The notes under the pieces: generated by a model
The model's input: the letters and a program-made list of their open reading frames with translations, nothing else
Databases searched by the model: none
Told to the model about the DNA's origin: nothing
Position numbers and translations under genes: made by a program
Part shown: one piece after another, positions 20,613 through 28,490 of the stretch
Layout of the letters: each line of letters opens with the position of its first letter
Position numbering within the stretch: the first letter of the stretch is position 1
Assembly: GCF_021404465.1 (NCBI RefSeq)
Contig: NZ_JABFTT010000004.1
Span: forward strand, 186,001-250,000
DNA: 64,000 nt
Direction of reading: 5' to 3'
From: Billgrantia zhangzhouensis
Lineage (GTDB): Bacteria; Pseudomonadota; Gammaproteobacteria; Pseudomonadales; Halomonadaceae

Positions 20613-20635
20613 CCAGGAAATTCTGAAAGGTTGAC
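20608..20635. promoter_or_regulatory. BirA-like operator, distal
   Basis: GTCAACC (20608-20614), 14-base spacer, GGTTGAC (20629-20635): perfect inverted heptamers with the same spacer as the proximal site. Centres of the two sites are 55 bases apart, about five helical turns, so two BirA dimers could bind the same DNA face. Confidence 0.65.
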
Positions 20636-20724
20636 TGTGGTGTGAGCGGCCATAGCGACCATAACGGGTAGAATGATGGTTACACCCCTGAAGTTATGAA
20701 GCGTAAGTTGTGAGGCACCGTTAC

Positions 20725-21510
20725 ATGGAACAGAGGCGGGCACGCCCCAAGGGGCAGCATGACATGCTTGGGCGCATACGATCAGGTGGTTGGTTACGCT
20801 CGCTCTGGCATGGCCTCGACGCCACGCTGCGCCAGGCGCTGCCAGGGCGTTGTGGCTTCTGCCTGGCGCCGGGCGAGCGGGATCGTCCCTGGTGTGCGCC
20901 CTGCTTCGAGGCGCTGCCGTGGAACCTTCCGGCCTGTCCCAGCTGCGCCGAACCGCAGCCGTCGGGGGCGCTGGCGGGCAAGCGCTGCGGCCACTGTTTG
21001 ACCCAGCCGCCGCTGTTCATTCGTTCGCGAGTGCCGCTGCGCTACGAGGACGAAGTGGCCAGGTTGATGCAGCGCTTCAAGTTTCATGCCTCGCCGCGTG
21101 CCGGCAACGTACTGCTCGAGCTGTTCGAGTTCGGCCTGTCGCCTGAGGCTCTGGCCTGGCCCGAGGTGCTGATACCGGTGCCGTTGCATCCCAGGCGGGC
21201 CCGGGAGCGGGGCTTCGATCAGGCCGACTGGCTGGCCCGACGCCTGGCAACGCGTCACGGCCTGGTGTTGGCGCGTGCGCAGCGGCGCCAGCATACCCGC
21301 TCGCAGCGCGGTCTTGATCGTGCCGAGCGTTACCATAACCTGCGCGGGGGCTTCGTGGTCAAGGGAACACTGCCGTCCCGCGTGGCGCTGCTCGACGATG
21401 TCATGACCACCGGGGCTACGCTGGATGCCCTGGCGCAAGCCTGCCTGGCAGCCGGCGCCCGTGAGGTTGAGGCCTGGGCTGTGGCGCGTACGCCGCTGGC
21501 GGACGGGTGA
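20725..21510 (+). CDS. ComF/GntX-family phosphoribosyltransferase-like protein
   Basis: ComF-family protein, related to the competence protein ComFC and E. coli GntX; linked to DNA uptake or use of DNA as nutrient in other species, but its reaction is not settled. An N-terminal zinc-ribbon has four CxxC-type pairs (CGFC, CAPC, CPSC, CGHC), followed by a phosphoribosyltransferase-like domain with the PRPP loop VALLDDVMTTGATL near the C-terminus. Start uncertain: ATG 20725 (GAGG nine bases upstream, 261 residues) or ATG 20764; GTG 20710 is also in frame. Divergent from bioB, with which gntX/bioH genes are also neighbours in E. coli. Confidence 0.88.
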   Translation: MEQRRARPKGQHDMLGRIRSGGWLRSLWHGLDATLRQALPGRCGFCLAPGERDRPWCAPCFEALPWNLPACPSCAEPQPSGALAGKRCGHCLTQPPLFIRSRVPLRYEDEVARLMQRFKFHASPRAGNVLLELFEFGLSPEALAWPEVLIPVPLHPRRARERGFDQADWLARRLATRHGLVLARAQRRQHTRSQRGLDRAERYHNLRGGFVVKGTLPSRVALLDDVMTTGATLDALAQACLAAGAREVEAWAVARTPLADG

Positions 21511-21564
21511 TCCCCACGGCTGGGTTTGACTGTTACCATGGCATATCCACAGTCGATTTAGAGC

Positions 21565-22551
21565 ATGCAGAGCGTGACACATCCTTTCGCCACCCTTTCC
21601 CCTGCCCGTGTCGTGGCGGCCATCGAGTCGCTCGGCTTCTGGTTACCCGGGGAGCCGTTCGCGCTGAACAGCTACGAGAACCGCGTCTTCCTGCTGTATG
21701 ACGATGAAGGACAGCGCTGGGTGGCCAAGTTCTATCGACCTGAGCGTTGGAGTGACGAGCAGATCCAGGAGGAGCACGCCTTCCTCGCTGAGTTGCGCGG
21801 GGAGGGCGTGGCCGTGGCGGCGCCCTGGCGCGACGAGGCCGGGCGTAGCCTGCATCACGTGGAGGGGTTTCGGCTAGCGCTGTTTCCCCACTTGCTGGGG
21901 CAGGCGCCGGAGCTGGAGAACCCCGCTCACCTGTTCGCCCTGGGCGAGCTGATTGGTGCCGTGCATGCGGTAGGGGAGCGTGGCGAGTTTCGGCATCGCG
22001 TCAGGCTCGACCTGGATGGCATGGTGCGAGAGGCGCAGGCACGCGTGCTGGCTGCGCCCTGGCTGGAACGGCGCCAGCGCCAGGCTTATGAACGCATCTC
22101 GGATGCGCTGCACGATGAACTCGCGGCATACGCCTGGTCACCCAGGCAGACGATCCGGACCCAGGGAGATTGCCATATCGGCAACCTGCTGGGGCGTGAC
22201 GACAACTTCGCCCTGGTGGATTTCGATGACTGCCTGATGGCGCCTGCCGTGCAGGATGTGTGGATGTTCCTCACCGCCGAGCACGAAGCCGAGTGGCAGA
22301 TGCAGCTGTCGGAAGTGTTGGAGGGCTACGAGCAGCATCGGGAGTTCGATCGTCGCGAACTGGGCTTGGTCGAGCCCCTGCGTACATTGCGTCTCATGCG
22401 CCACAGCGCCTGGCTGGTGTCGCGCTGGGACGATCCGGCCTTTCCCTTGGCGTTTCCCTGGGTGACCGACACCGGCTACTGGGACCGGCACCTCCGGGAG
22501 CTGGAACAGCAGCGCATGGTGCTGGGCCAGGGGCCGCGCTGGCTGGCCTGA
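21565..22551 (+). CDS. srkA: SrkA/YihE-family stress response Ser/Thr kinase
   Basis: Kinase of the aminoglycoside-phosphotransferase fold, like E. coli SrkA (YihE/RdoA), which counteracts envelope stress and MazEF-type death. It has 328 residues. N-lobe: SYENRVFLL and VAKFYRPERW (ATP lysine). The catalytic loop reads QGDCHIGNLL, with Gln where the family usually has His before GDCH; the Asp and Asn needed for catalysis are kept. The metal loop is LVDFDDCLMAPAVQDVWMFL, strongly diagnostic. Cytoplasmic. The substrate is not known from sequence. Confidence 0.9.
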   Translation: MQSVTHPFATLSPARVVAAIESLGFWLPGEPFALNSYENRVFLLYDDEGQRWVAKFYRPERWSDEQIQEEHAFLAELRGEGVAVAAPWRDEAGRSLHHVEGFRLALFPHLLGQAPELENPAHLFALGELIGAVHAVGERGEFRHRVRLDLDGMVREAQARVLAAPWLERRQRQAYERISDALHDELAAYAWSPRQTIRTQGDCHIGNLLGRDDNFALVDFDDCLMAPAVQDVWMFLTAEHEAEWQMQLSEVLEGYEQHREFDRRELGLVEPLRTLRLMRHSAWLVSRWDDPAFPLAFPWVTDTGYWDRHLRELEQQRMVLGQGPRWLA

Positions 22552-22577
22552 GCCGGGCGCCCGCAGAGGCGCCCGGC
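22552..22577. terminator. Convergent terminator hairpin
   Basis: Perfect ten-base inverted repeat GCCGGGCGCC (22552-22561) and GGCGCCCGGC (22568-22577) directly after the srkA stop and just before the end of the opposing gene. GC-rich stem without a long T-run. Confidence 0.55.
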
Positions 22578-22587
22578 GAAGGAGGGC

Positions 22588-23151
22588 TCAGTCTGTATCG
22601 GGGTCGGGGCGCTCGGCCGGGATTGGGTTGGCGACGCCAGCCCCTTCGGCCTGGCGGCGTTGCTCGTTGATGCGGGCGGAGGGGTTGTCCTGCTCTTCGA
22701 TCTCCAGCCGGCTGGCCAGTCGGAGCTGGAACAGGTGGTCGCTGGGCAGTACACAGCGATCGGTATCGCACACGGCCAGCCCGTAGCTGCCATCCGCTTC
22801 ATAGGCGGCTGCGGAGATCTCGCCGCTGTAGATGTCGCTCTCGCTGCCGTTGGTCTCGATGCAGGTCAAGGCCTTGGTGGTGAGGCGCATACGGTCGCCT
22901 TCCTGGCGGGCATCGCCGACGACGACACAGTACTCAGGAAGCTCATGGGTGGCCTCGGCAAGCCCAATGGCGGGGCGCAGCAGGATGTCGTCGAGGCGCC
23001 CATCGACGCCTTCCACCACGACATCATCGATCACCTGGGCGCCGATGACGGCGTCACTGGGAAGGGCAAGGGTGTCGGCCGAGGCGTGCAGGGGCAGGAG
23101 AAGAAGGGCCAGTCCGCTGGCTGTTAGTATGGCGTCCGGAATCTTGATCAT
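22588..23151 (-). CDS. Exported protein of unknown function
   Basis: Family not recognised. From ATG 23151 it encodes 187 residues with a clear Sec signal peptide (MIKIPDAILTASGLALLLLP then LHASADT, cleavage likely after ASA), so it is probably periplasmic. Four cysteines after the signal (in PEYCVVVGD, ALTCIETN, AVCDTDRC) could form two disulfides. The C-terminal 40 residues are polar and proline-rich (EQDNPSARINEQRRQ). The open frame extends to 23241, but the signal peptide fixes the start. It lies alone between srkA and folE, facing srkA. Confidence 0.75.
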   Translation of the reverse strand: MIKIPDAILTASGLALLLLPLHASADTLALPSDAVIGAQVIDDVVVEGVDGRLDDILLRPAIGLAEATHELPEYCVVVGDARQEGDRMRLTTKALTCIETNGSESDIYSGEISAAAYEADGSYGLAVCDTDRCVLPSDHLFQLRLASRLEIEEQDNPSARINEQRRQAEGAGVANPIPAERPDPDTD

Positions 23152-23244
23152 ATCAGGCTCTCGAGAGGACCAGGCTGCGCATGATCGGCAGTCATCAATG
23201 GCCAACATTTTACCATAGCCATCTGGGCGACACAGTGGCACGAA

Positions 23245-23274
23245 TGTCGCAGCTAATTGCGACAGATTGCGACA
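23245..23274. repeat. TGTCGCA/TGCGACA repeat cluster upstream of folE
   Basis: TGTCGCA (23245-23251), six bases, TGCGACA (23258-23264), three bases, TGCGACA (23268-23274); a further GCGACA is at 23227-23232. A separate 13-base palindrome TACCGT-T-ACGGTA lies at 23293-23305. These look like binding sites in the divergent gap between the exported protein gene and folE; no regulator is identified. Confidence 0.4.
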
Positions 23275-23330
23275 CAGCGCCTGCGATGAACTTACCGTTA
23301 CGGTAGAATGACGACCAGGAAAGTAAGAAG

Positions 23331-23357
23331 TTGTACAGACTGAACATTATGTATACT
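23331..23357 (+). promoter_or_regulatory. Putative folE promoter
   Basis: TTGTAC (23331-23336), a short 15-base spacer and TATACT (23352-23357) upstream of folE. Good hexamers but sub-optimal spacing. Confidence 0.3.
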
Positions 23358-23428
23358 TTTTGTATGGAAGAAAAGCGATGGCCAGGCCATCACGAGACCA
23401 ACGGCAACATCAGTCGCGGGGCCTGATC

Positions 23429-23986
23429 ATGAACGAAGAGCTTGCCAACCATTATCGACAGATCATTCTCGAGCTGGGGGAGGACCCGAGCCGGGAGGGG
23501 TTGCGCGATACACCGAAGCGGGCCGCCAAAGCGATGCAGTTTCTCACTCGTGGCTATTCCCAAACCCTCGAGGAGATCATCAACGGCGCCGTGTTCGAGA
23601 GCGAGACCGACGAGATGGTGCTGGTCAAGGATATCGAACTCTACTCGATGTGCGAGCATCATCTATTGCCCTTCATTGGCAAGTGTCACATCGCCTACCT
23701 GCCCAACGGCAAGGTGCTGGGACTCTCCAAGTTTGCCCGCATCGTCGACATGTATGCTCGCCGCATGCAGATCCAGGAGAGCCTGACGCGACAGATCGCG
23801 GAGGCGGTGCTGCAGGTGACTGGAGCCCGCGGCGTCGCAGTGGTGATCGAGGCGCGCCATTTGTGCATGATGATGCGCGGCGTCGAGAAGCAGAACTCCA
23901 GCATGACCTCCTCGGTGATGTTGGGTACCTTTCGCGATAACCAGCCGACACGCCAAGAATTTCTCACCCTGGTCAGCGGCCGCTGA
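23429..23986 (+). CDS. folE: FolE, GTP cyclohydrolase I (zinc type)
   Basis: Converts GTP to 7,8-dihydroneopterin triphosphate, first step of pterin synthesis. From ATG 23429 it has 185 residues, the length of pseudomonad FolE; ATG 23378, with GGAAG upstream, is an alternative adding 17 residues. The zinc site is visible: Cys and His in [14 protein letters not shown] and Cys in [19 protein letters not shown] and TRQEFL close the domain. It is followed after 60 bases by folX, suggesting the product feeds tetrahydromonapterin as well as folate. Confidence 0.96.
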   Translation: MNEELANHYRQIILELGEDPSREGLRDTPKRAAKAMQFLTRGYSQTLEEIINGAVFESETDEMVLVKDIELYSMCEHHLLPFIGKCHIAYLPNGKVLGLSKFARIVDMYARRMQIQESLTRQIAEAVLQVTGARGVAVVIEARHLCMMMRGVEKQNSSMTSSVMLGTFRDNQPTRQEFLTLVSGR

Positions 23987-24046
23987 CCAGGGGGCGTACC
24001 ATCCAGTCCCCCTGCGACTGACGTTTCTCACCTTGGAGCCAACGCG

Positions 24047-24457
24047 ATGCCGCTGCATGCCCTGGACGACCAGCATCTCGATCACGACCTGGCCACGATT
24101 CGCATCAAGAATCTGCGCCTGCGTACCTTCATCGGTATCAAGGAGGATGAGATCAACAACCGCCAGGACGTGGTCATCAATGCCGTGTTCCGCTATCGGG
24201 CCGACAAGGCGGTGGAGTTCAACCACATCGAACAGGCGCTCAACTACCGTACGATCACCAAGGAACTGATCGAGCTGGTAGAGGGCAATCGCTTTCTGCT
24301 TCTCGAGCGTATGACACGAGAGGTTCTCGACCTGATCATGTCGCACGAGCAGGTACTGATGGCACAGGTCGAGATCGACAAGCCGCACGCGCTGCGCTTC
24401 GCCGATTCGGTCTCCATTACTCTCTCGGCCAGTCGTGAGCCGCGTCGCAACCGCTGA
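24047..24457 (+). CDS. folX: FolX, dihydroneopterin triphosphate 2'-epimerase
   Basis: Epimerises 7,8-dihydroneopterin triphosphate to the monapterin form. The 136-residue protein is closer to FolX than to the aldolase Fol[39 protein letters not shown] and the C-terminal [15 protein letters not shown] match E. coli FolX closely. With FolE and a FolM-type reductase (not in the window) it would make tetrahydromonapterin, the usual cofactor of bacterial phenylalanine hydroxylase. An N-terminal stretch of about 15 residues precedes the conserved core. Confidence 0.92.
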   Translation: MPLHALDDQHLDHDLATIRIKNLRLRTFIGIKEDEINNRQDVVINAVFRYRADKAVEFNHIEQALNYRTITKELIELVEGNRFLLLERMTREVLDLIMSHEQVLMAQVEIDKPHALRFADSVSITLSASREPRRNR

Positions 24458-24542
24458 GCCTTCTGTGCCCGGGGTTGGTGACAACGGCGCTTTGCGCTTA
24501 GCATGAGGGGCTACTGCTGAATCGACAGAGAGAGACGATTCG

Positions 24543-24860
24543 TTGGAACGCAACAGCTCCTCACAGGATTCGCCGCGGCGACGCCATGCCCCCTGGGCCA
24601 TGACCGCCATCGTCACCGCACTCATTGCCCTGCTGTTCCAGGGTAGCCTGCCGCCGCTGAACATCGCCGCCGCCATCTTCGCCGTGATGGGGCTGCGCCA
24701 GATTCGACGCCAGCCCGAGCGCTACATTGGCCGGGCCCTGTGCTGGATCGCCATCGCACTGGTCCTGATTCTTGCCATACTGAACGCGATGCTTCAGCCG
24801 CCGGTACCGGGCGACGCTCCCGTCACCGTTCCCGAGCCGGGTGCCGTACAGGAACAGTGA
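24543..24860 (+). CDS. Small DUF4190-like membrane protein
   Basis: A 105-residue protein starting at TTG 24543. Two hydrophobic segments (about residues 19-48, containing AMTAIVTALIALLFQGSLPP, and 65-83, CWIAIALVLILAILNAML) flank a GLRQIRRQPERYIGRAL loop, the pattern of DUF4190-type proteins. Function unknown. It lies between folX and gabD, same strand, 66 bases before gabD. The start codon is uncertain. Confidence 0.65.
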   Translation: MERNSSSQDSPRRRHAPWAMTAIVTALIALLFQGSLPPLNIAAAIFAVMGLRQIRRQPERYIGRALCWIAIALVLILAILNAMLQPPVPGDAPVTVPEPGAVQEQ

Positions 24861-24925
24861 GCAGATCAGGGCTCGGCAAGATTCACTACTTGGATACAGG
24901 CCCCGCTGAGGCCAGGAGAGATAAC

Positions 24926-26383
24926 ATGGAAGCCCTCAAGGAAACGCAGCTCTATTGTCCGTTCGCCTATATCGACGGTAGTTGGGTGGCCGCCGACAGC
25001 GGTGAGCAGATCGACGTGATCAATCCGGCGACCGGCGAGACCTTCGGTACCGTGCCACGCCTGGGGCGTGCCGAGACCGAGCGCGCCATCGCCGCGGCCG
25101 ACGCTGCCCTCGTTGGCTGGCGTGCGCTGACTGCCCAGGAGCGCGCCGACATCCTGATGAAGTGGCACGACCTGATGTTCGAGCACCAGGACGACCTGGC
25201 GATGATCATGACCCACGAACAGGGCAAGCCGCTCAAGGAAGCGGCCGGAGAGATCGCCTATGCAGCCAGCTTCATCCGCTGGTTCGCCGAAGAGGCTCGG
25301 CGCATCTACGGCGAGACCATTCCCGCCGCCAAGCCCAATCAGCGCATCGTGGTCACCAAGCAGCCGGTGGGTGTGGTCGGTGCCATCACACCGTGGAACT
25401 TCCCGGCGGCCATGATCACGCGCAAGGCCGGCGCGGCATTGGCGGCGGGTTGTACCATCGTGATCAAGCCGGCCAGCCAGACACCGTTCTCGGCTACGGC
25501 GCTGGCACTGTTGGCCGAGCGCGCCGGCGTGCCGCGCGGCGTGTTCAACGTGGTACCCGGTCGTGCCGGTGAAATCGCTGCGGCACTCACTGAGTCGCCG
25601 CTGGTGCGCAAGATCACCTTTACCGGCTCCACCGAGGTGGGGCGCGAGCTGATGTCGCGTGCCTCGCAGCATATCCAGAAGATTTCGCTGGAGCTTGGCG
25701 GCAACGCCCCGTTCATCGTATTCGAAGATGCCGATCTCGATGCCGCGGTGGAGGGTGCCATGGCGGCCAAGTTCCGCAATGCCGGCCAGACCTGTATCTG
25801 CACCAACCGCTTCCTGGTGCAGTCGAGCGTGATCAACGCCTTCTGCGAGAAGCTGGCCGTGGCGATGAACAGCGAGCTTAAAGTGGGTGACGGCACCGAG
25901 CCGGACATTAACATCGGCCCGCTGATCGACGGCAACGCGGTGAACAAGGTCAGTGAGCACGTGCACGATGCCGTCGACAAGGGGGCCGAGCTGTTGCTGG
26001 GCGGCCATCCTCATCCGCTGGGTGGCAACTTCTTCACCCCGACGCTGATCAGTTTCGCCAATGGCGACATGAAGGTAGCCCAGGAGGAAACCTTCGGGCC
26101 GCTGGCGGCGGTGTTCCCCTTCGAGGACGAAGAGGACGCCGTGCAGATGGCCAACGACACCCAGTACGGCCTCGCCTCCTACTTCTACTCCCGCGACCTG
26201 GGCCGGGTGTGGCGCGTCGCCGACGCGCTGGAGTACGGCATGGTGGGCATCAACACCGGGCTGATCTCCAACACCGCGGCACCGTTTGGCGGCGTCAAGG
26301 CCTCGGGGCTTGGTCGCGAAGGCGGCCACCAGGGCATCGAGGAGTTCCTGGAGACCAAGTACCTCTGCATCGACCTGGGCTGA
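24926..26383 (+). CDS. gabD: GabD, succinate-semialdehyde dehydrogenase (NAD(P)+)
   Basis: Aldehyde dehydrogenase family enzyme oxidising succinate semialdehyde to succinate, the last step of the GABA shunt. From ATG 24926 (AGGAGAG about seven bases upstream) it has 485 residues, close to E. coli GabD at 482. Motifs: GAITPWNFPAAMITRK, FTGSTEVGRELM, the general-base Glu in ISLELGGNAPFIVF, and the nucleophile Cys in NAGQTCICTNR. ASGLGREGGHQGIEEF is typical of the GabD group. No GABA transaminase is adjacent, so substrate preference rests on similarity. Confidence 0.9.
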   Translation: MEALKETQLYCPFAYIDGSWVAADSGEQIDVINPATGETFGTVPRLGRAETERAIAAADAALVGWRALTAQERADILMKWHDLMFEHQDDLAMIMTHEQGKPLKEAAGEIAYAASFIRWFAEEARRIYGETIPAAKPNQRIVVTKQPVGVVGAITPWNFPAAMITRKAGAALAAGCTIVIKPASQTPFSATALALLAERAGVPRGVFNVVPGRAGEIAAALTESPLVRKITFTGSTEVGRELMSRASQHIQKISLELGGNAPFIVFEDADLDAAVEGAMAAKFRNAGQTCICTNRFLVQSSVINAFCEKLAVAMNSELKVGDGTEPDINIGPLIDGNAVNKVSEHVHDAVDKGAELLLGGHPHPLGGNFFTPTLISFANGDMKVAQEETFGPLAAVFPFEDEEDAVQMANDTQYGLASYFYSRDLGRVWRVADALEYGMVGINTGLISNTAAPFGGVKASGLGREGGHQGIEEFLETKYLCIDLG

Positions 26384-26413
26384 ACGCCATAAGTCATAAG
26401 CCGTAAGACGCGA

Positions 26414-26443
26414 AAACCCCATCGGTCATGACCGATGGGGTTT
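26414..26443. terminator. Bidirectional terminator between gabD and purH
   Basis: A perfect 15-base palindrome (26414-26428 with 26429-26443) whose outer ends are AAA and TTT, so each strand shows a GC-rich stem followed by T residues. It serves the convergent gabD and purH. Confidence 0.85.
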
Positions 26444-26498
26444 ACTTATTCGAGTGGCTTGAGAAAACGGCTGGCCGAGATCCAGCGTTTTCCTCACC

Positions 26499-28079
26499 TT
26501 AGTGCCTGAAGTGGCGCATGCCGGTAAACACCATGGCAATGCCCGCCTCGTTGGCGGCGTCGATTACTTCCTGGTCGCGCATGGAGCCGCCGGGCTGGAT
26601 CACGGCGGTGATGCCGGCTGCCGCCGCGGCGTCGATGCCGTCACGGAAGGGGAAGAAGGCGTCCGAGGCCATCACCGAGCCAGGTACGGAAAGACCTTCG
26701 TCGGCGGCCTTGATGCCGGCGATCTTGGCCGAGTAGACGCGGCTCATCTGGCCGGCGCCGACGCCGACGGTCTGACCGTCCTTGGCGTAGACGATGGCAT
26801 TGGACTTGACGTACTTGGCCACCTTCCAGGCGAAGGCCAGGTCGCGCATCTCCTGCTCGCTGGGTACGCGCTCGGTGACCACGGTCAGCTCGTCGCGACC
26901 GACCATGCCGAGATCGCGATCCTGTACCAGCAGGCCGCCGGTGACGCGCTTGAAGTCGTGGGCGTGCTCGCGCTCGCCGGGCCAGTTGTCGCCGACATCG
27001 AGCAGGCGCACGTTCTGCTTCTCGGCAACGATGGTGGCAGCCGCTTCCTCGACCCCGGGGGCGATGATCACCTCGACGAACTGGCGGTCGATGATGGCGC
27101 GGGCGGTGTCGGCATCCAGGGCCCGGTTGAAGGCAATGATGCCGCCAAAGGCGCTGGTGGGGTCGGTGGCGAACGCCTTGTCGTAGGCCTCGCGCAGGGT
27201 TGCGCCAACGGCGACGCCGCAGGGGTTGGCGTGCTTGACGATCACACAGGCGATGTCGGTGAAGCTCTTGACGCACTCGAAGGCGGCGTCGGTGTCGGCC
27301 ACGTTGTTGAACGACAGCTCCTTGCCCTGCAGCTGGCGGGCAGTGGCGATGCTGGCTTCGCTGGCGTCGGCCTCGACATAGAACGCCGCACTCTGGTGCG
27401 GGTTCTCACCGTAGCGCATGGCCTGCTTCTTGATGAACTGCACGTTGTAGGTGCGTGGGAAGCCGTCCTCGCCACCGGGAACCCGCTGGCCCAGGTAGTC
27501 GGCGATGGCGGCGTCGTAACCGGCGGTGTGCTCGAAGGCCTTGACCGCCAGGTCGAAGCGCGTGGCATCGCTTACCGCGCCGCCGTGCGAGGCGATCTCC
27601 TCAAGTACGCGGTCATAGTCGGCGGCATCCACCACGATGGTGGTGTGAGCGTGGTTCTTGGCGCAGGCGCGCACCATGGTCGGGCCGCCGATGTCGATGT
27701 TTTCGATGGCGTCTTCCAGAGTGCAGCCCGGCTTGGCCACGGTCTGGGCGAAGGGATAGAGGTTGACCACTACCATGTCGATGGGAGCGATGTCGTGCTC
27801 GGCCATCACCGCATCGTCCTGGCCACGGCGGCCGAGGATACCCCCGTGGATCTTCGGGTGCAGCGTCTTGACGCGACCGTCCATGATCTCGGGGAAGCCG
27901 GTATGCTCGGACACCTCGGTAACGGCGATGCCGTTCTCCTGCAGCAGGCGGAAGGTGCCGCCCGTCGAAAGTAGCTCGACACCGCGTTCGCTCAGGCCGC
28001 GGGCGAAGTCGACGATGCTGGTCTTGTCGGAGACGCTGATCAGCGCACGGCGTACCGGGGTGGGGGAGGCTTGGGCCAT
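26499..28079 (-). CDS. purH: PurH, AICAR transformylase / IMP cyclohydrolase
   Basis: Bifunctional enzyme for the last two steps of de novo IMP synthesis. From ATG 28079 it has 526 residues; an in-frame TTG four codons upstream is possible. N-terminal IMP cyclohydrolase: [30 protein letters not shown]-terminal transformylase: [13 protein letters not shown] with the catalytic Lys and His, [10 protein letters not shown], and [10 protein letters not shown]. It ends MRHFRH as in E. coli. It follows fis by 72 bases in the conserved dusB-fis-purH order. Confidence 0.97.
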   Translation of the reverse strand: MAQASPTPVRRALISVSDKTSIVDFARGLSERGVELLSTGGTFRLLQENGIAVTEVSEHTGFPEIMDGRVKTLHPKIHGGILGRRGQDDAVMAEHDIAPIDMVVVNLYPFAQTVAKPGCTLEDAIENIDIGGPTMVRACAKNHAHTTIVVDAADYDRVLEEIASHGGAVSDATRFDLAVKAFEHTAGYDAAIADYLGQRVPGGEDGFPRTYNVQFIKKQAMRYGENPHQSAAFYVEADASEASIATARQLQGKELSFNNVADTDAAFECVKSFTDIACVIVKHANPCGVAVGATLREAYDKAFATDPTSAFGGIIAFNRALDADTARAIIDRQFVEVIIAPGVEEAAATIVAEKQNVRLLDVGDNWPGEREHAHDFKRVTGGLLVQDRDLGMVGRDELTVVTERVPSEQEMRDLAFAWKVAKYVKSNAIVYAKDGQTVGVGAGQMSRVYSAKIAGIKAADEGLSVPGSVMASDAFFPFRDGIDAAAAAGITAVIQPGGSMRDQEVIDAANEAGIAMVFTGMRHFRH

Positions 28080-28151
28080 GGTGGGGTGCAACTCTCTGTC
28101 GGAAGTGGAAATAAGGGGCCGGGCCGTTCAGCGGGGCGTTGCCCGGCGGTT

Positions 28152-28490
28152 TCAGATGAGGTCGTGCTGCTTGAGCTTCTTGCGCAGCGTACCGCGATTG
28201 AGGCCGAGCATCTCGGCGGCGCGGGTCTGGTTGCCCTGGGTATGTTCGAGCACGCTGGCCAGCAGTGGCGCTTCGACCTCAGCCATGACCATGGCGTAGA
28301 GGTCGGTGGCGGTACCGCCGTCGAGATGGTCGAAATAGCGTCGCATGGCGGCGTCCACGGCTTCGCGCAGCGGCTGCTCCGCCAATGTGGCCGATGCGAG
28401 AGAGTGGCTGTCCAGGTCCGTCAGGTCGGCGCAGGGGCCATCCTCCAGGTCAGGTAGATTGGCGTTGGGGTCAAAAGCTTCACGATTCAT
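28152..28490 (-). CDS. fis: Fis-family nucleoid-associated DNA-binding protein
   Basis: 112 residues, of which the C-terminal half is Fis-like: TDLYAMVMAEVEAPLL, then the helix-turn-helix GNQTRAAEMLGLNRGTLRKK. The N-terminal 40 residues are longer and more acidic than in E. coli Fis (98 residues). Expected to bend DNA and regulate rRNA and growth-phase genes. Its ATG overlaps the dusB stop by four bases, the classic dusB-fis operon. Confidence 0.93.
   Translation of the reverse strand: MNREAFDPNANLPDLEDGPCADLTDLDSHSLASATLAEQPLREAVDAAMRRYFDHLDGGTATDLYAMVMAEVEAPLLASVLEHTQGNQTRAAEMLGLNRGTLRKKLKQHDLI

Noticed and set aside
24866..26422. 518-codon open frame on the minus strand antisense to gabD (and similar long antisense frames at 4024-5418, 7409-8728, 12016-13368, 47752-49170, 26502-27974)
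   Set aside because: These are shadow frames expected in GC-rich coding DNA: low-complexity His/Arg/Gln-rich translations, no family motifs, and a well-supported gene on the other strand.
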